Source of the DNA: JAAXIE01 sp965204245
GTDB lineage: Bacteria > Chloroflexota > Dehalococcoidia > Lucifugimonadales > JAAXIE01
Assembly (NCBI GenBank): GCA_965204245.1
Contig: CBDBED010000002.1
Location: 310,001-374,000 of the forward strand
Direction: 5' to 3'
Length of the DNA: 64,000 bases
In this document: one piece after another, positions 34,344-43,526 of the stretch
How the letters are laid out: every line of letters begins with the position of its first letter
How positions within the stretch are numbered: position 1 is the first letter of the stretch
Program-made: the position numbers and the translations under genes
The notes under the pieces: generated by a model
What the model saw: only the letters and a program-made list of their open reading frames with translations
What the model was told of the DNA's origin: nothing
Database searches by the model: none

Positions 34344-36217
34344 TCAGCGACCTGCTCCTCTTCCGTCGTCCTGCGTGAAGCCTGCCTGCCGCTCCGCCCG
34401 CCCTGTTCCCGGACGACCATGTGCTCAAGCTGCTGCACCTCTCGGCTCAACGCTTCCTTCGCATAAGGTGTGAGCTCGCCCATGCGTCGGAACTTCTTGT
34501 GGCGTCGGTCAACTAGCTTCTTTGTAGATAGCTTGCCCAGCTTCTCCAGTTCTTGCGCTACTGCCAGTTGCAGGTAGTGAGCGGCGCTCAGCAAGTCCTC
34601 GTGAGCTCCCCCCTCGGGTTCAGGTATCACCTGGTCAATCAGGCCTAGCTCCCGGCACTCCGTTGCCGTCAGCACCAAGGCATGGGCCGCTTCACGAGAC
34701 CTGGCCGGCTCCCGGTGCCATCGCCAAGCCCCGGTATGCAGCGGCGCTGGAGAAAGGATGGCATACTGCTGCATCAGCATCGAATCGGCTAGCCCCAAAG
34801 CTAAAGCCCCTTCCCCTCCTCCCTCTCCCACTATGACCGAAACCACCGGGACAGGTGCCTCGGCCATCATTGACATCGTGGTAGCTACCGCGTTTCCGAT
34901 TCCCTGCTCCTCCGACTCAAGACCGGGATGTGCCCCTTGCGTATCGACAAAGCTGACCACTGGCAAGTGGAACGAGGAAGCCAGCCCAATTAAGCGTTGC
35001 GCCTTCCTGAACCCCTTCGGATACATATGGTGGACCTCGTGGTCCAGTTGTATGTCCCTCTGCTGCCCGATCACCACTACCTTGTTCCCCCGCAAATAAC
35101 CCAACCCCCCGACTACCGTCCGGTCATCACCACTGACCCTGTCGCCCTTGAGTTCGATGAAGTGGTCCACCACCGAACGAATATAGTCTCGGGCCGTGGG
35201 GCGGTCGATGCGTCGTAAGGCCCCCTCCGCTTCGGCGAGTTCGATGTCGGCAACCTCCGTGTCTGGTACAAGGGCCGGCTCCCCTTTTGCGCTCTTCCAA
35301 TTGCTGTCACGGCTGGAGCGCTGTGGTCCCAGCACTTGAAGGATGGTAGAAATGCGCTCCTTCAGGTCTTCACGGTCCACCACGTCATCCAGCAGTCCGT
35401 GGTTCAAGTGCGCCTCCGCAGTGTGCGCATCAAGAGGCAGTGATTTCTTGGTAGCCTCCCTCAGCGCGCGCATGGGTGCCAGGCCGATGAGCGCCCCCGG
35501 CTCGGCCAGCATGATGTCAGCGAGGTTGGCGAAGCTGGCATAGGCTTGGCCCGTAGCAGGGTTCGCCAGCACCACTATTAAAGGCAGTCCCTTTTCTCGG
35601 AGATGCCTCACAGCCGTCGCTGTCTTGGCCATTTGCAGCAACGACAGGACCCCCTCCTGTATTCGGACCCCGCCGCCCGTGACGACGGCCACCAAGGGCC
35701 TGCCGCTCTTGGCCGCGGCCTCGAAGGCCAGAGTGACCTTCTCTCCCACTACGCTTCCCATGGTGCCGCCCATAAAGCCGAAATCCAGCACCACGATGGT
35801 TGCCTTGTTTCCGCCGACGTTGCAGTGTCCGGTCACCACGGCTTCCGTAAGTCCCGTACGGCGCTGGTCGTTGGGCACGCGCTCGTTCCCGCCTGCTTGG
35901 TCGGTGTTTTCGTCCTTCTCCTTGGCCTTTTTTCGCCCCTTCCGTCGTGCGGAGAAAGTCAGCGGCTCAAGGGAAGAGATCGTGCGGTTGGTCTCCCGAA
36001 AAGTGCCCCTGTCCGCGAGAAGGTCGATGCGTTCCCTTGCTGTCAAACTGTAATGGAAGCGGCATGTGGGACAGACACGGTGCTGCACATAAGCCTCTGA
36101 CTCGCTGACACTTTCGCCGCACACCAAGCAGTGGTCGCGAGCAGTCGACAGATACACATGGTTCAGGCTGGTATTTCGCCTGAGAAAATGGACCAGCAGG
36201 TCTGGCAGGTTCCGCAT
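34340..36217 (-). CDS. accDA: Acetyl-CoA carboxylase carboxyltransferase, AccD-AccA fusion
   Basis: 625 residues encode both carboxyltransferase subunits in one chain. The N-terminal half is AccD: a zinc ribbon (CLVCG about residues 32-36 and CPTCRFHYSLTARERIDLL), GFMGGTMGSVVGEK, GGGVRIQEGVLSLLQMAKT. After a linker near residue 310, the AccA part runs RPTARDYIRSVVDHFIELKGDR, FPVVSFVDTQGAHPG-type block, and GEGGGEGALALGLADSM. It transfers carboxyl from biotin to acetyl-CoA to form malonyl-CoA. accB and accC are not in view. Fatty-acid genes fabD and acpP lie 5-7 kb away on the same strand. Confidence 0.93.
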   Translation of the reverse strand: MRNLPDLLVHFLRRNTSLNHVYLSTARDHCLVCGESVSESEAYVQHRVCPTCRFHYSLTARERIDLLADRGTFRETNRTISSLEPLTFSARRKGRKKAKEKDENTDQAGGNERVPNDQRRTGLTEAVVTGHCNVGGNKATIVVLDFGFMGGTMGSVVGEKVTLAFEAAAKSGRPLVAVVTGGGVRIQEGVLSLLQMAKTATAVRHLREKGLPLIVVLANPATGQAYASFANLADIMLAEPGALIGLAPMRALREATKKSLPLDAHTAEAHLNHGLLDDVVDREDLKERISTILQVLGPQRSSRDSNWKSAKGEPALVPDTEVADIELAEAEGALRRIDRPTARDYIRSVVDHFIELKGDRVSGDDRTVVGGLGYLRGNKVVVIGQQRDIQLDHEVHHMYPKGFRKAQRLIGLASSFHLPVVSFVDTQGAHPGLESEEQGIGNAVATTMSMMAEAPVPVVSVIVGEGGGEGALALGLADSMLMQQYAILSPAPLHTGAWRWHREPARSREAAHALVLTATECRELGLIDQVIPEPEGGAHEDLLSAAHYLQLAVAQELEKLGKLSTKKLVDRRHKKFRRMGELTPYAKEALSREVQQLEHMVVREQGGRSGRQASRRTTEEEQVAD

Positions 36218-36322
36218 CTAGGTGCCTACTTAGTGCGATGAGAAGTGCAACTGCATGGTACTACAAATCTTCCCCGCAATGACAGGTGAAACCCACCATG
36301 CGCCGTATTCCCACCAGAGCAT

Positions 36323-38485
36323 TCATACAACGGTCGCTGCCGTGCGCCCCTCTTTTTCCAGGGTCTGTATCAGCTCCACTGCCTTGGAATGCCCAATCGA
36401 CAATCTTCGCTGAAGCACGGAAGGCGATATGCGGGGCAGTTCTAACGAGAGCTCGCGCGCCCGGTCCAGCAGTTCGTCTGCGTCATCAAGCCCATAGACG
36501 TCGTCACCGCTTGCCGGCACTGAATCAAGCTCCACGTCGCCAGTCCAATCCGTCGGCATGATTGAAGGCAAAGGAGGCCCATTCTGCTCTTTCCAGAAGT
36601 CCACCAGCCTGTCTATCTCTTCATCATCCACCAGCGTTCCCTGCACCCGCCGCGGCTTGGGCGCCTCTTGCGACAGGAAGAGCATGTCGCCTTTCCCCAG
36701 CAACCTCTCCGCTCCTACACCATCAAGCACTACCCTTGAGTCCACCTGCGACGCCACAGCGAAGGCAGCGCGCGCAGGGATATTGGCCTTGATGAGTCCG
36801 GTTACCACGTTCACCGATGGACGCTGTGTTGCCAGGACTAAGTGCACCCCCGTAGCGCGACCTAACTGCGCAAGCCTCACCGCAGCCTGTTCTGATTCAT
36901 AGGCCGCCACCATCATCATGTCAGCCAACTCATCGATAACCAGCACCAGAAATGGCATTCGCTCCGAGGCCTTGCGGTTGTACCCCTCGATATTGCGGAC
37001 CCCCAACTCCTCCATGAGTTGGTAGCGCCTGAACATCTCAGCGACCATGGCCTTCAGAGCCGGCAATACCTCGTTCGCGTCGGTAATGACCGGGGCTACC
37101 AGATGTGGGATCCCGTTGAACGGCGTCAACTCCACCCGCTTGGGGTCCACCATGAGCAGGCGCAGTCGTTCCGGCGTATTGGTCAGCAGCATGGACGTGA
37201 TTACCGTATTGATGCACACGCTCTTGCCCGAGCCCGTCGCGCCGGCAATCAACAGGTGAGGCAAGCTCTTCAGGTCCACTGCCACCGGCTCCCCGGCAGT
37301 GTCCTCACCCAAGGCAATGGGTAGTCCCCCCTTTTCCGCCAGCTTCCGGAACTTGGAGCTTTCCAGCACTGCGCGAATCGGCACTTTGCTGGGCGTAGGG
37401 TTCGGAAGCTCAATCCCCACTGCCGCCTCTCCCGGTATGGGCGCTTCGATTCTGATATGAGGCGTCCGCAGGGCAAGGGCAAGATCCTTCTCTCGGGCCA
37501 AAATGCTCTGCACCTTGACCCTGACCGAGTCCGAAGTAGGAAGACCCCCTTGCGCCCTAGCCTTGCTGTCCCGTCCTTTGGTAACCCATCCAGGCTCCAG
37601 CCCGAACTGTATCACCCGCGGGCCCACCTTCACGTTCTTGATGCTCACATCAATTCCATGATCGCTCAGGGTGGACACGATCTGATCTGACAGGTCTCTG
37701 GGAGGTGCCTGCTGGGTCACTGGCTCCGGCTTGGCCAGCAACTCGAAAGTGGGAAGGTGCCAGCCGAATATCTTGGGTGATGGCTTTCCGTTGGAGTGTA
37801 CCGCCGCCGCTACAGCACCAGCAGTCTCTCCTTCCTCCTCTTCCTCTTTCAGAGGCGCAACTGCAGCCTCAACAGCTACTTCCTCATCCGCTCCACCGAA
37901 CATCCGCCGCGCCATGTTACGCTGTGCTACCTTCAGCCGTAGCCACACCCGGTCAGGCTTGGGTATGCTGCGAGTAGCTCGCACTATGGCGGGTAAAGCT
38001 GTATCCCATAGCCAAAGGAAAATAGCCCTCAATGTGAGGAAGGCGTTCTTGGCCCCCTTCATGTATATCCCGCCCGCCAGACGTGGCGAAATAATCGGCG
38101 GCACTACTGCAAAGAAGACGATCACCTTCAGGACCCCTAGGGACTTCTGGGAGAGTGGTTCCCCGCCTAGGACGGTGCCCCAGTGGCCTCCAAGGGTAGC
38201 GTCTTCCAGCCACCAGCGGTCCAGAGTGAAGAGGGACAGGAGCCCGATGGCACCGAGACTGAAAAAGGCGGCCCCCACCCAGTCACGCCAGTAAGCGCCA
38301 ATCCACAGAGTTCGGTAGCGCATTACCAGCATGAAGGCCAGAAGCCACAAGAGCGCAGGTATCCACGCAAACCCCATTCGGGTCCATGCCCACTCCAAGG
38401 CTCCTTCCCAGAGCAGGAACATCAGTGCAAGCGCCACCGTAATCGTGACAAGGAATGCCGGCAGAGAGAATAGATGCCTTTTCAT
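36323..38485 (-). CDS. ftsK: DNA translocase FtsK/SpoIIIE
   Basis: 720 residues. Four or five membrane helices in the first 150 residues, a charged linker with a Glu-rich run (about 215-235), then the motor: ATGSGKSVCINTVITSML Walker A about residues 411-420, LVLVIDELADMMMVA Walker B, LATQRPSVNVVTGLIKANIPAR. The C-terminal gamma-like winged helix is ISPSVLQRRLSIGHSKAVELIQTLEKEG. FtsK pumps DNA at the septum and activates dif recombination. It is last in the run starting at DUF177. Confidence 0.95.
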   Translation of the reverse strand: MKRHLFSLPAFLVTITVALALMFLLWEGALEWAWTRMGFAWIPALLWLLAFMLVMRYRTLWIGAYWRDWVGAAFFSLGAIGLLSLFTLDRWWLEDATLGGHWGTVLGGEPLSQKSLGVLKVIVFFAVVPPIISPRLAGGIYMKGAKNAFLTLRAIFLWLWDTALPAIVRATRSIPKPDRVWLRLKVAQRNMARRMFGGADEEVAVEAAVAPLKEEEEEGETAGAVAAAVHSNGKPSPKIFGWHLPTFELLAKPEPVTQQAPPRDLSDQIVSTLSDHGIDVSIKNVKVGPRVIQFGLEPGWVTKGRDSKARAQGGLPTSDSVRVKVQSILAREKDLALALRTPHIRIEAPIPGEAAVGIELPNPTPSKVPIRAVLESSKFRKLAEKGGLPIALGEDTAGEPVAVDLKSLPHLLIAGATGSGKSVCINTVITSMLLTNTPERLRLLMVDPKRVELTPFNGIPHLVAPVITDANEVLPALKAMVAEMFRRYQLMEELGVRNIEGYNRKASERMPFLVLVIDELADMMMVAAYESEQAAVRLAQLGRATGVHLVLATQRPSVNVVTGLIKANIPARAAFAVASQVDSRVVLDGVGAERLLGKGDMLFLSQEAPKPRRVQGTLVDDEEIDRLVDFWKEQNGPPLPSIMPTDWTGDVELDSVPASGDDVYGLDDADELLDRARELSLELPRISPSVLQRRLSIGHSKAVELIQTLEKEGRTAATVV

Positions 38486-38532
38486 CCGAGCAGTTGTATC
38501 GCTTTTCCAGAAATGCGCAATGGTGTATAGCC

Positions 38533-40191
38533 TCAGAGTGCCTCGGTCATCGCTACCACAATCATAGGCCGTCTGCCTGTTTCTTTGTAAACCACATCCC
38601 CAACCAGTTGGTCTAACTTTGCCTTCATATCAGCCCATAAATCAGGCTCTCCCAATGCCTTCTCCAACAGGCCGTCTACCTCAAGGCTCAGCTTCTCCGC
38701 AAGGCTGCCGATGTCACCAGGCTTGACCACACCGCGACATATGATCTGCGGCGTACCGGCCAACAGCCCCGTATAATCGTCTACCTGAATGGTGACCACC
38801 ATCACGCCATCCCGGGACAGACGCCACCGTTCCCTTAGCACCGGGCTGTCCGCACTCCACAAAGTGTTCCTCTCCACGAACACATGGCCCGATGGCACAG
38901 AATCCACCATGTAAGCCCCATCCTCGCTGATTTCCAACACCTCCCCGTCTTCCATCACGAAGATGTCCTCTTCCGGAATCCCCACATCGTGGGCCAGAGA
39001 AGCATGTGCCAACAAATGGCGGTACTCCCCATGCACCGGAACGAAATACGTAGGCGAGGTGAGGTTGAGAACGAGCTTCAGCTCTTCCGCGCTCGCATGA
39101 CCATGCACATGGACCAAGGCAACCCGGTCATAGACCACCCTAGCCCCCTGCCGGAACAGGTTGTCGATGATTCGACTCACGGATAGCTCATTTCCGGGGA
39201 TAGGCGTAGCCGAAATCACCACAGTATCCCCCGGTACAATGCTTATCTCTCGGTGGTCCTGGTTGGCGATCCGAGCCAGCGCCGATGTCGGCTCGCCTTG
39301 GCTCCCCGTAGTCAATAGCACTACTCGGTCTTTATCCAGCCTCTCAGCTTCCTCCACCGAGACCAGAAGTCCTTCAGGAACGGAGAGGTAGCCCATCTGA
39401 ATGCTCATGTTGACGTTGTCCACCATGCCGCGCCCGACGATTCCCACATGTCGCCCGCTGGCAACGGCGGCATTGAACACCTGCTGCATCCGGGAGATCA
39501 GGGATGCAAACGTGGCCACCAAAACGCGCCCCTGAGCCTCCGCGATAACGCGGTACAGCGCCTCTCCAACCACCTGTTCCGAAGGGGTATACCCCGGCAA
39601 CTCCGCATACGTCGAGTCAGAGAACAGTAGCAGAATGCCGTCGTGGCACAGGCTGGCAAGGCTCCCTAAACTGGTCGGCATACCGTCTACCGGCGTGTGA
39701 TCGATTTTGAAATCGCCCGTGTGCAGCACCGTCCCTAAGGGGGTCCGGAGCACGATGCCCATGGAATCAGGAATGCTGTGGCATACGCGGAAGAACTCGG
39801 CTTCGAAATTGCCCAACGATATGGGGCATCCGGGCTCTACGACTTCCAGTTGGCTGCCTTCAAGAAGGTGGCGTTGCCTCAGCTTTACCGTGATGAGGCC
39901 GTGGGCCAGCCTCGGGGCATACACCGGGACATTGAGACGGGGTAGAACATAGGGCAATGCCCCCGTGTGGTCTTCATGCCCATGGGTAATCAGTATGGCG
40001 CGAACCCGCTGGGCGTTCTCTACCAAGTACGTGATATCTGGGATGACCAAGTCGACCCCCGGCATATCTTCCTCCGGGAAGAGAACGCCGCAATCAATGA
40101 CGACGATGTCGTCGCCATACTCAAGGGCCATCATGTTCTTGCCGATCTCCCCCAGACCGCCTAGGGGGACCACTCTGAGGGAGACAGGCAC
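38533..40191 (-). CDS. rnj: Ribonuclease J
   Basis: 552 residues. Metallo-beta-lactamase core VVPLGGLGEIGKNMMALEYG, ILITHGHEDHTGALPYVL (zinc ligands), VLHTGDFKID, beta-CASP domain with VATFASLISRMQQVF, and VHVHGHASAEELKLVLNLTSPTYFVPVHGEYRHL. RNase J has 5'-exo and endo activity in mRNA decay and rRNA maturation. Start GTG 40191 lies 1 nt after the UDG stop. Confidence 0.96.
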   Translation of the reverse strand: MPVSLRVVPLGGLGEIGKNMMALEYGDDIVVIDCGVLFPEEDMPGVDLVIPDITYLVENAQRVRAILITHGHEDHTGALPYVLPRLNVPVYAPRLAHGLITVKLRQRHLLEGSQLEVVEPGCPISLGNFEAEFFRVCHSIPDSMGIVLRTPLGTVLHTGDFKIDHTPVDGMPTSLGSLASLCHDGILLLFSDSTYAELPGYTPSEQVVGEALYRVIAEAQGRVLVATFASLISRMQQVFNAAVASGRHVGIVGRGMVDNVNMSIQMGYLSVPEGLLVSVEEAERLDKDRVVLLTTGSQGEPTSALARIANQDHREISIVPGDTVVISATPIPGNELSVSRIIDNLFRQGARVVYDRVALVHVHGHASAEELKLVLNLTSPTYFVPVHGEYRHLLAHASLAHDVGIPEEDIFVMEDGEVLEISEDGAYMVDSVPSGHVFVERNTLWSADSPVLRERWRLSRDGVMVVTIQVDDYTGLLAGTPQIICRGVVKPGDIGSLAEKLSLEVDGLLEKALGEPDLWADMKAKLDQLVGDVVYKETGRRPMIVVAMTEAL

Positions 40192-40192
40192 G

Positions 40193-40810
40193 CTAGAACA
40201 TGCTCAACTGACGGTCGGGTGGATTGGTCGTGCTGGTGGGCGGAGGATCGGGCAAGGGTTCCTTTGCTTCTTCGATCGCTTGGGTAATCACATGGAAGTC
40301 CTGCTCTATGCTCTCTCTCAAGCTGCCTTGGTGAAGAGCCGCTGCGGGATGCAGAAGTGGAAGGATTCGCTGCCCATCCTTGATGCGCACCTTGCCCCTC
40401 ACACGGCTGATGCTCTCTTTGGGGAAATACCTGTTCATAGCATAGCGGCCGAGGGTGACAATCAGGTCAGGCCGCAGCAACTCAATCTGACGGTCAAGGT
40501 ATTTGGTGCAGGCAGCAACCTCTGTGGGCAGAGGATCGCGATTATTGGGCGGGCGACATTTGATTATGTTGGCGATGAAAACGTCTTCCCGCTTGAGACC
40601 AATGTTCGCCAGTAGTTCGTCGAGGAATCGTCCTGCGGGGCCAACAAAGGGACGTCCCTGCTGGTCTTCCTGGTAACCGGGGGCCTCCCCAATGAAAATC
40701 ACCCTGGCATCGCTGGCTCCCTCTCCGGGCACCGCATGGTGGCGACCTTCACTCAGAGGGCAATCCGTGCAAGCGCGGACTCGTGCGTCAATCTCCTCCA
40801 AGCTGTTCAT
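40193..40810 (-). CDS. Uracil-DNA glycosylase, family 4
   Basis: 205 residues. VRACTDCPLSEGRHHAVPGEG holds the first Fe-S cysteines, FIGEAPGYQEDQQGRPFVGPAGRFLDELL is the active-site region (GEAPG), NIIKCRPPNNRDP and LLHPAAALHQGSLR complete the family-4 pattern. It removes uracil from DNA and carries a 4Fe-4S cluster. It lies between acpP and rnj. Confidence 0.94.
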   Translation of the reverse strand: MNSLEEIDARVRACTDCPLSEGRHHAVPGEGASDARVIFIGEAPGYQEDQQGRPFVGPAGRFLDELLANIGLKREDVFIANIIKCRPPNNRDPLPTEVAACTKYLDRQIELLRPDLIVTLGRYAMNRYFPKESISRVRGKVRIKDGQRILPLLHPAAALHQGSLRESIEQDFHVITQAIEEAKEPLPDPPPTSTTNPPDRQLSMF

Positions 40811-40923
40811 CCAGGACCAACCTCCCCTCTCCCGATGCGCTCTTCATGCCTGCTGCGCCTTACCCCCATCCTTAGTCCGTCCAAGGCCCACTTCGGATGG
40901 TGTTGGCACGGGTGTGAATGCTG

Positions 40924-41184
40924 CTAGCTGTCCTGGATGCCGTGCTCCTTGAGATAGTCAACTGCGTCCTGGATGGTGAGAATCCGGCCTGCATCTTGGT
41001 CGGATATTTCCAACTTGCTGTCGGAAGTGGAAAACTCCTCCTCAAAGGCCATGATTAGCTCCACCAAATCTAGGGAATCAGCACTCAGGTCCTCCACGAA
41101 AGAGGCTTCAGGTGTCGCTGCCTTCCCTTCGACGCCGAGCTTATCTACTACTATCGTTTGGACTCGCTCATATACTGTAGCGAT
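40924..41184 (-). CDS. acpP: Acyl carrier protein, apparent ATC start
   Basis: 86 residues beginning (M)ATVYERVQTIVVDKLGVEG. The phosphopantetheine serine is Ser37 in EDLSADSLDLVELIMAFEEEF, and the acidic helical remainder ends DAVDYLKEHGIQDS. Between the nusB stop (same frame, 41230) and the DSL motif there is no ATG, GTG or TTG. The only plausible start is ATC at 41184-41182, 6 nt after GGAGG (minus strand 41195-41191), which matches where ACPs normally begin. A base error is the alternative. ACP carries acyl chains for fatty-acid synthesis, fitting fabD nearby. Confidence 0.85.
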   Translation of the reverse strand: MATVYERVQTIVVDKLGVEGKAATPEASFVEDLSADSLDLVELIMAFEEEFSTSDSKLEISDQDAGRILTIQDAVDYLKEHGIQDS

Positions 41185-41229
41185 TTCCGACCTCCGTTCC
41201 GGCCGGGTTATGGGGCTAGGCCACCATGG

Positions 41230-41661
41230 CTAAGGATCAACATCCTCCTGCTCCATTACCGCGCCCATTACTCCGTTTACAAATTTGCTGCTGGTCTCGC
41301 TGCCGAAGGCCTTTGCCAGTTCCACCGCTTCGTTTATTGCTGCCTTTGGTGGCACGTCATCCTCGAATTTCACCTCGTACAACGCCAGCCTCAGGATATT
41401 TCGGTCAATGCTGGCCAGATAGCGCACAGGCCAAGCAGGCGCAAGCACTCGTATCAGGTCGTCTATTTCTTCCTGATGTTCTATGACCCCGTTGATGAGT
41501 TGCAAGGCAAATGGCACAGCTTCCGATGGGAGATTTTCCTCTTGCTGAAGCCATCCTACCGAACAATCCACCGAATGTGACGACAAGTCAAGCTCATATA
41601 GGGCTTGTAGCGCAAGAGCCCGGGAGCGTCTTCGAAAATGGCCGGAACTCTCCGCCAGCAT
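41230..41661 (-). CDS. nusB: Transcription antitermination factor NusB
   Basis: 143 residues. RRRSRALALQALYELDLSS at the N-terminus, LINGVIEHQEEIDDLI, and the C-terminal block ASIDRNILRLALYEVKFEDDVPPKAAINEAVELAKAFGSETSSKFVNGVMG are classic NusB. With NusE it supports rRNA antitermination. It sits 36 nt after fabD and 45 nt before acpP. Confidence 0.95.
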   Translation of the reverse strand: MLAESSGHFRRRSRALALQALYELDLSSHSVDCSVGWLQQEENLPSEAVPFALQLINGVIEHQEEIDDLIRVLAPAWPVRYLASIDRNILRLALYEVKFEDDVPPKAAINEAVELAKAFGSETSSKFVNGVMGAVMEQEDVDP

Positions 41662-41696
41662 AGCTCCCAGCCTTCACTAGAGATTCGACGCCGGGT

Positions 41697-42668
41697 TTAC
41701 TGTGTCGCCTTTTCGACTGAATCAAGGTCGGCAACGTTCAACGCAGTCGAACCCTTGGCTACTCGCTTCACCAGACCAGTCAGTACCTTGCCCGGTCCGA
41801 ACTCGATGAACTGTGACACTCCGTACCTCGCCATCGTCTTCACCGACCTGCTCCACTGGACGCAACTGCATAGCTGGTTCATCAACTCGGTCTTGACATC
41901 GGCCGCTGTAGTTAGCGGAATGGAGGTCGCGTTGGCGATGATAGGCACTTGAGGGTCCCGCAGTTCCAGATTCTTCACTGTCTCGATGAGGCCTTCTTGC
42001 GCAGGATACATGAGGGTAGAGTGAAAGGCCCCGCCAACTGCCAAAGGTATCGTCTTCCTCGCACCGCGCATGGAAGCCAAATCCATGGCCTTGGCCACGA
42101 ACAGACGGTCTCCGCTTATGACCAACTGGTCGTCAGAGTTGATGTTGGCGATTTCCACCCCGGTTTCCATGCAGATTTCTTCCATGATGCTCTCGTCGAG
42201 GCCGATGATGGCTGCCATTGTGCCTGCCCTCATGTCCGAGGCCTCTTGCATCAGCCGGCCCCGCTCCCTCACGAGCTTCAGGGCATCCCCCCAGTCCAAA
42301 GCCCCGGAAACTGCCAATGCAGTGTATTCGCCCAAGCTGTGCCCAGCCAGAGCGGCTGGTTGTGGGGGCGGCTCTGTCGCCTTCTCTCGCCATGCCTCCA
42401 AGCAGGCGAGGCTCACCGCCAGAATCGCAGGCTGCGAGAACTCCGTCCTCTCCAGTTCCTTGGCCGGACCCTGAAATATCAGGTCCGTGAGCGACATTCC
42501 CAGGATTTCGTTGGCCTCATCCAACAGCTTCCTGGCAGCAGGTGATGATTGATAGAGTTCCAAGCCCATTCCCACGTGTTGGGCCCCTTGGCCTGGAAAC
42601 AGATACGCTGTCGTTGCCGTATCCTGACTGTCCGTAAGTACCTCCTCGTTGGCAATATTCGGGGTCAA
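41697..42668 (-). CDS. fabD: Malonyl-CoA:ACP transacylase
   Basis: 323 residues. TAYLFPGQGAQHVGMG, the nucleophile GHSLGEYTAL, the arginine in LKLVRERGRLMQEA, and AVGGAFHSTLM with the second catalytic His. It loads malonyl onto ACP, whose gene is two genes downstream. The only conventional start for the full N-terminus is TTG 42668. A perfect AGGAGG lies inside the frame at 42646-42641 with no standard start after it, so the true start is unclear. plsX and fabH, often between rpmF and fabD, are missing. Confidence 0.94.
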   Translation of the reverse strand: MTPNIANEEVLTDSQDTATTAYLFPGQGAQHVGMGLELYQSSPAARKLLDEANEILGMSLTDLIFQGPAKELERTEFSQPAILAVSLACLEAWREKATEPPPQPAALAGHSLGEYTALAVSGALDWGDALKLVRERGRLMQEASDMRAGTMAAIIGLDESIMEEICMETGVEIANINSDDQLVISGDRLFVAKAMDLASMRGARKTIPLAVGGAFHSTLMYPAQEGLIETVKNLELRDPQVPIIANATSIPLTTAADVKTELMNQLCSCVQWSRSVKTMARYGVSQFIEFGPGKVLTGLVKRVAKGSTALNVADLDSVEKATQ

Positions 42669-42725
42669 TAGCCCCGTGCATTACTGTTTGCTGTATGGGC
42701 CCCGCTGTCTGTTGTGGAGCCTGCT

Positions 42726-42908
42726 CTATCGGTCTGAAGCCCCGATCTGCCTTCCCTTGTAGGTGCCGCAGTTCATGCAGGCAGTATGGGAAAGCTTGGC
42801 TGACCTGCACTGTGGGCACCGGGAAAGATGCACGGGCTTGAGCTTATAGGCCACTGCCCGGCGCTTTTTGTATCCGCGTGTCAGTTTCTTGGTTGGTAGG
42901 GCTCCCAT
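42726..42908 (-). CDS. rpmF: 50S ribosomal protein L32
   Basis: 60 residues. MGALPTKKLTRGYKKRRA and the zinc-ribbon cysteines CPQC and CMNC (LSRCPQCRSAKLSHTACMNCGTYKG) identify L32. The zinc-binding form is present. It directly follows the DUF177 gene, the standard arrangement. Confidence 0.95.
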   Translation of the reverse strand: MGALPTKKLTRGYKKRRAVAYKLKPVHLSRCPQCRSAKLSHTACMNCGTYKGRQIGASDR

Positions 42909-42914
42909 CAGTCT

Positions 42915-43421
42915 CTACTCCTGTCTAACCTTCAATAACTGCAGCAGTGGCGCCAGCCTGGGATCGATTACGTCGTCCATGCAGGTGCAGCCCTGCTGGT
43001 TCAGGTTGCCGCCGCAAACGGAACAAAGCCCCAAGCAGCCTTCGCTGCAAAGAGGCTTCATCGGGCCTACGGCGATGCGGTATTGGCGCACTGCCTCGGT
43101 CAGGTCCAGAATGTTGGCATCGTCAATAGTAAAAGCGCCCTCTTCATCGGGCACTTGAACGGGTTTGCCGGTATGCACATCGGCTACCGGATAATATTCC
43201 TCTTCAATAGACAACTCAAGGGGCTGGCTGAACGAAATAAGGCACCGGCTGCAAACGCTGGGCCCTGTTGTGCTCAGTTGGGCCGAAGCCCATATGCCTC
43301 TGTCAGTACGCATAAGCCGTAGGCGGCTGGCTCCGTTCAGGGAGTCCGAGTCCTCGGAGATTGAATAGACACGGGTAGCGCCTATCTGTTCCTTGAGCAA
43401 TTGCGCCACGTTGTAACGCAT
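42915..43421 (-). CDS. DUF177/YceD family protein
   Basis: 168 residues from ATG 43421. The C-terminal half holds the family pattern: EEGAFTIDDANILDLTEAVRQYRIAVGPMKPLCSEGCLGLCSVCG with four cysteines, likely a zinc site. YceD proteins lie next to rpmF and are linked to 23S rRNA accumulation. It heads the long minus-strand run to ftsK. Confidence 0.9.
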   Translation of the reverse strand: MRYNVAQLLKEQIGATRVYSISEDSDSLNGASRLRLMRTDRGIWASAQLSTTGPSVCSRCLISFSQPLELSIEEEYYPVADVHTGKPVQVPDEEGAFTIDDANILDLTEAVRQYRIAVGPMKPLCSEGCLGLCSVCGGNLNQQGCTCMDDVIDPRLAPLLQLLKVRQE

Positions 43422-43526
43422 CAAACAGTTGACCAGCCGTCAATTAACCGAGAAATTATAAGAGTTCGCTCAAGTGCTATGTCAAGGGGCATCGGCCCCG
43501 AAAGTGACAAGTCTGGGCGGTCCTGT

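Noticed and set aside
42641..42646. Strong AGGAGG inside fabD as a sign of another non-standard start
   Set aside because: It encodes a Glu-Glu pair and the following in-frame codons (GTA, CTT, ACG) are poor start candidates; TTG 42668 remains usable.
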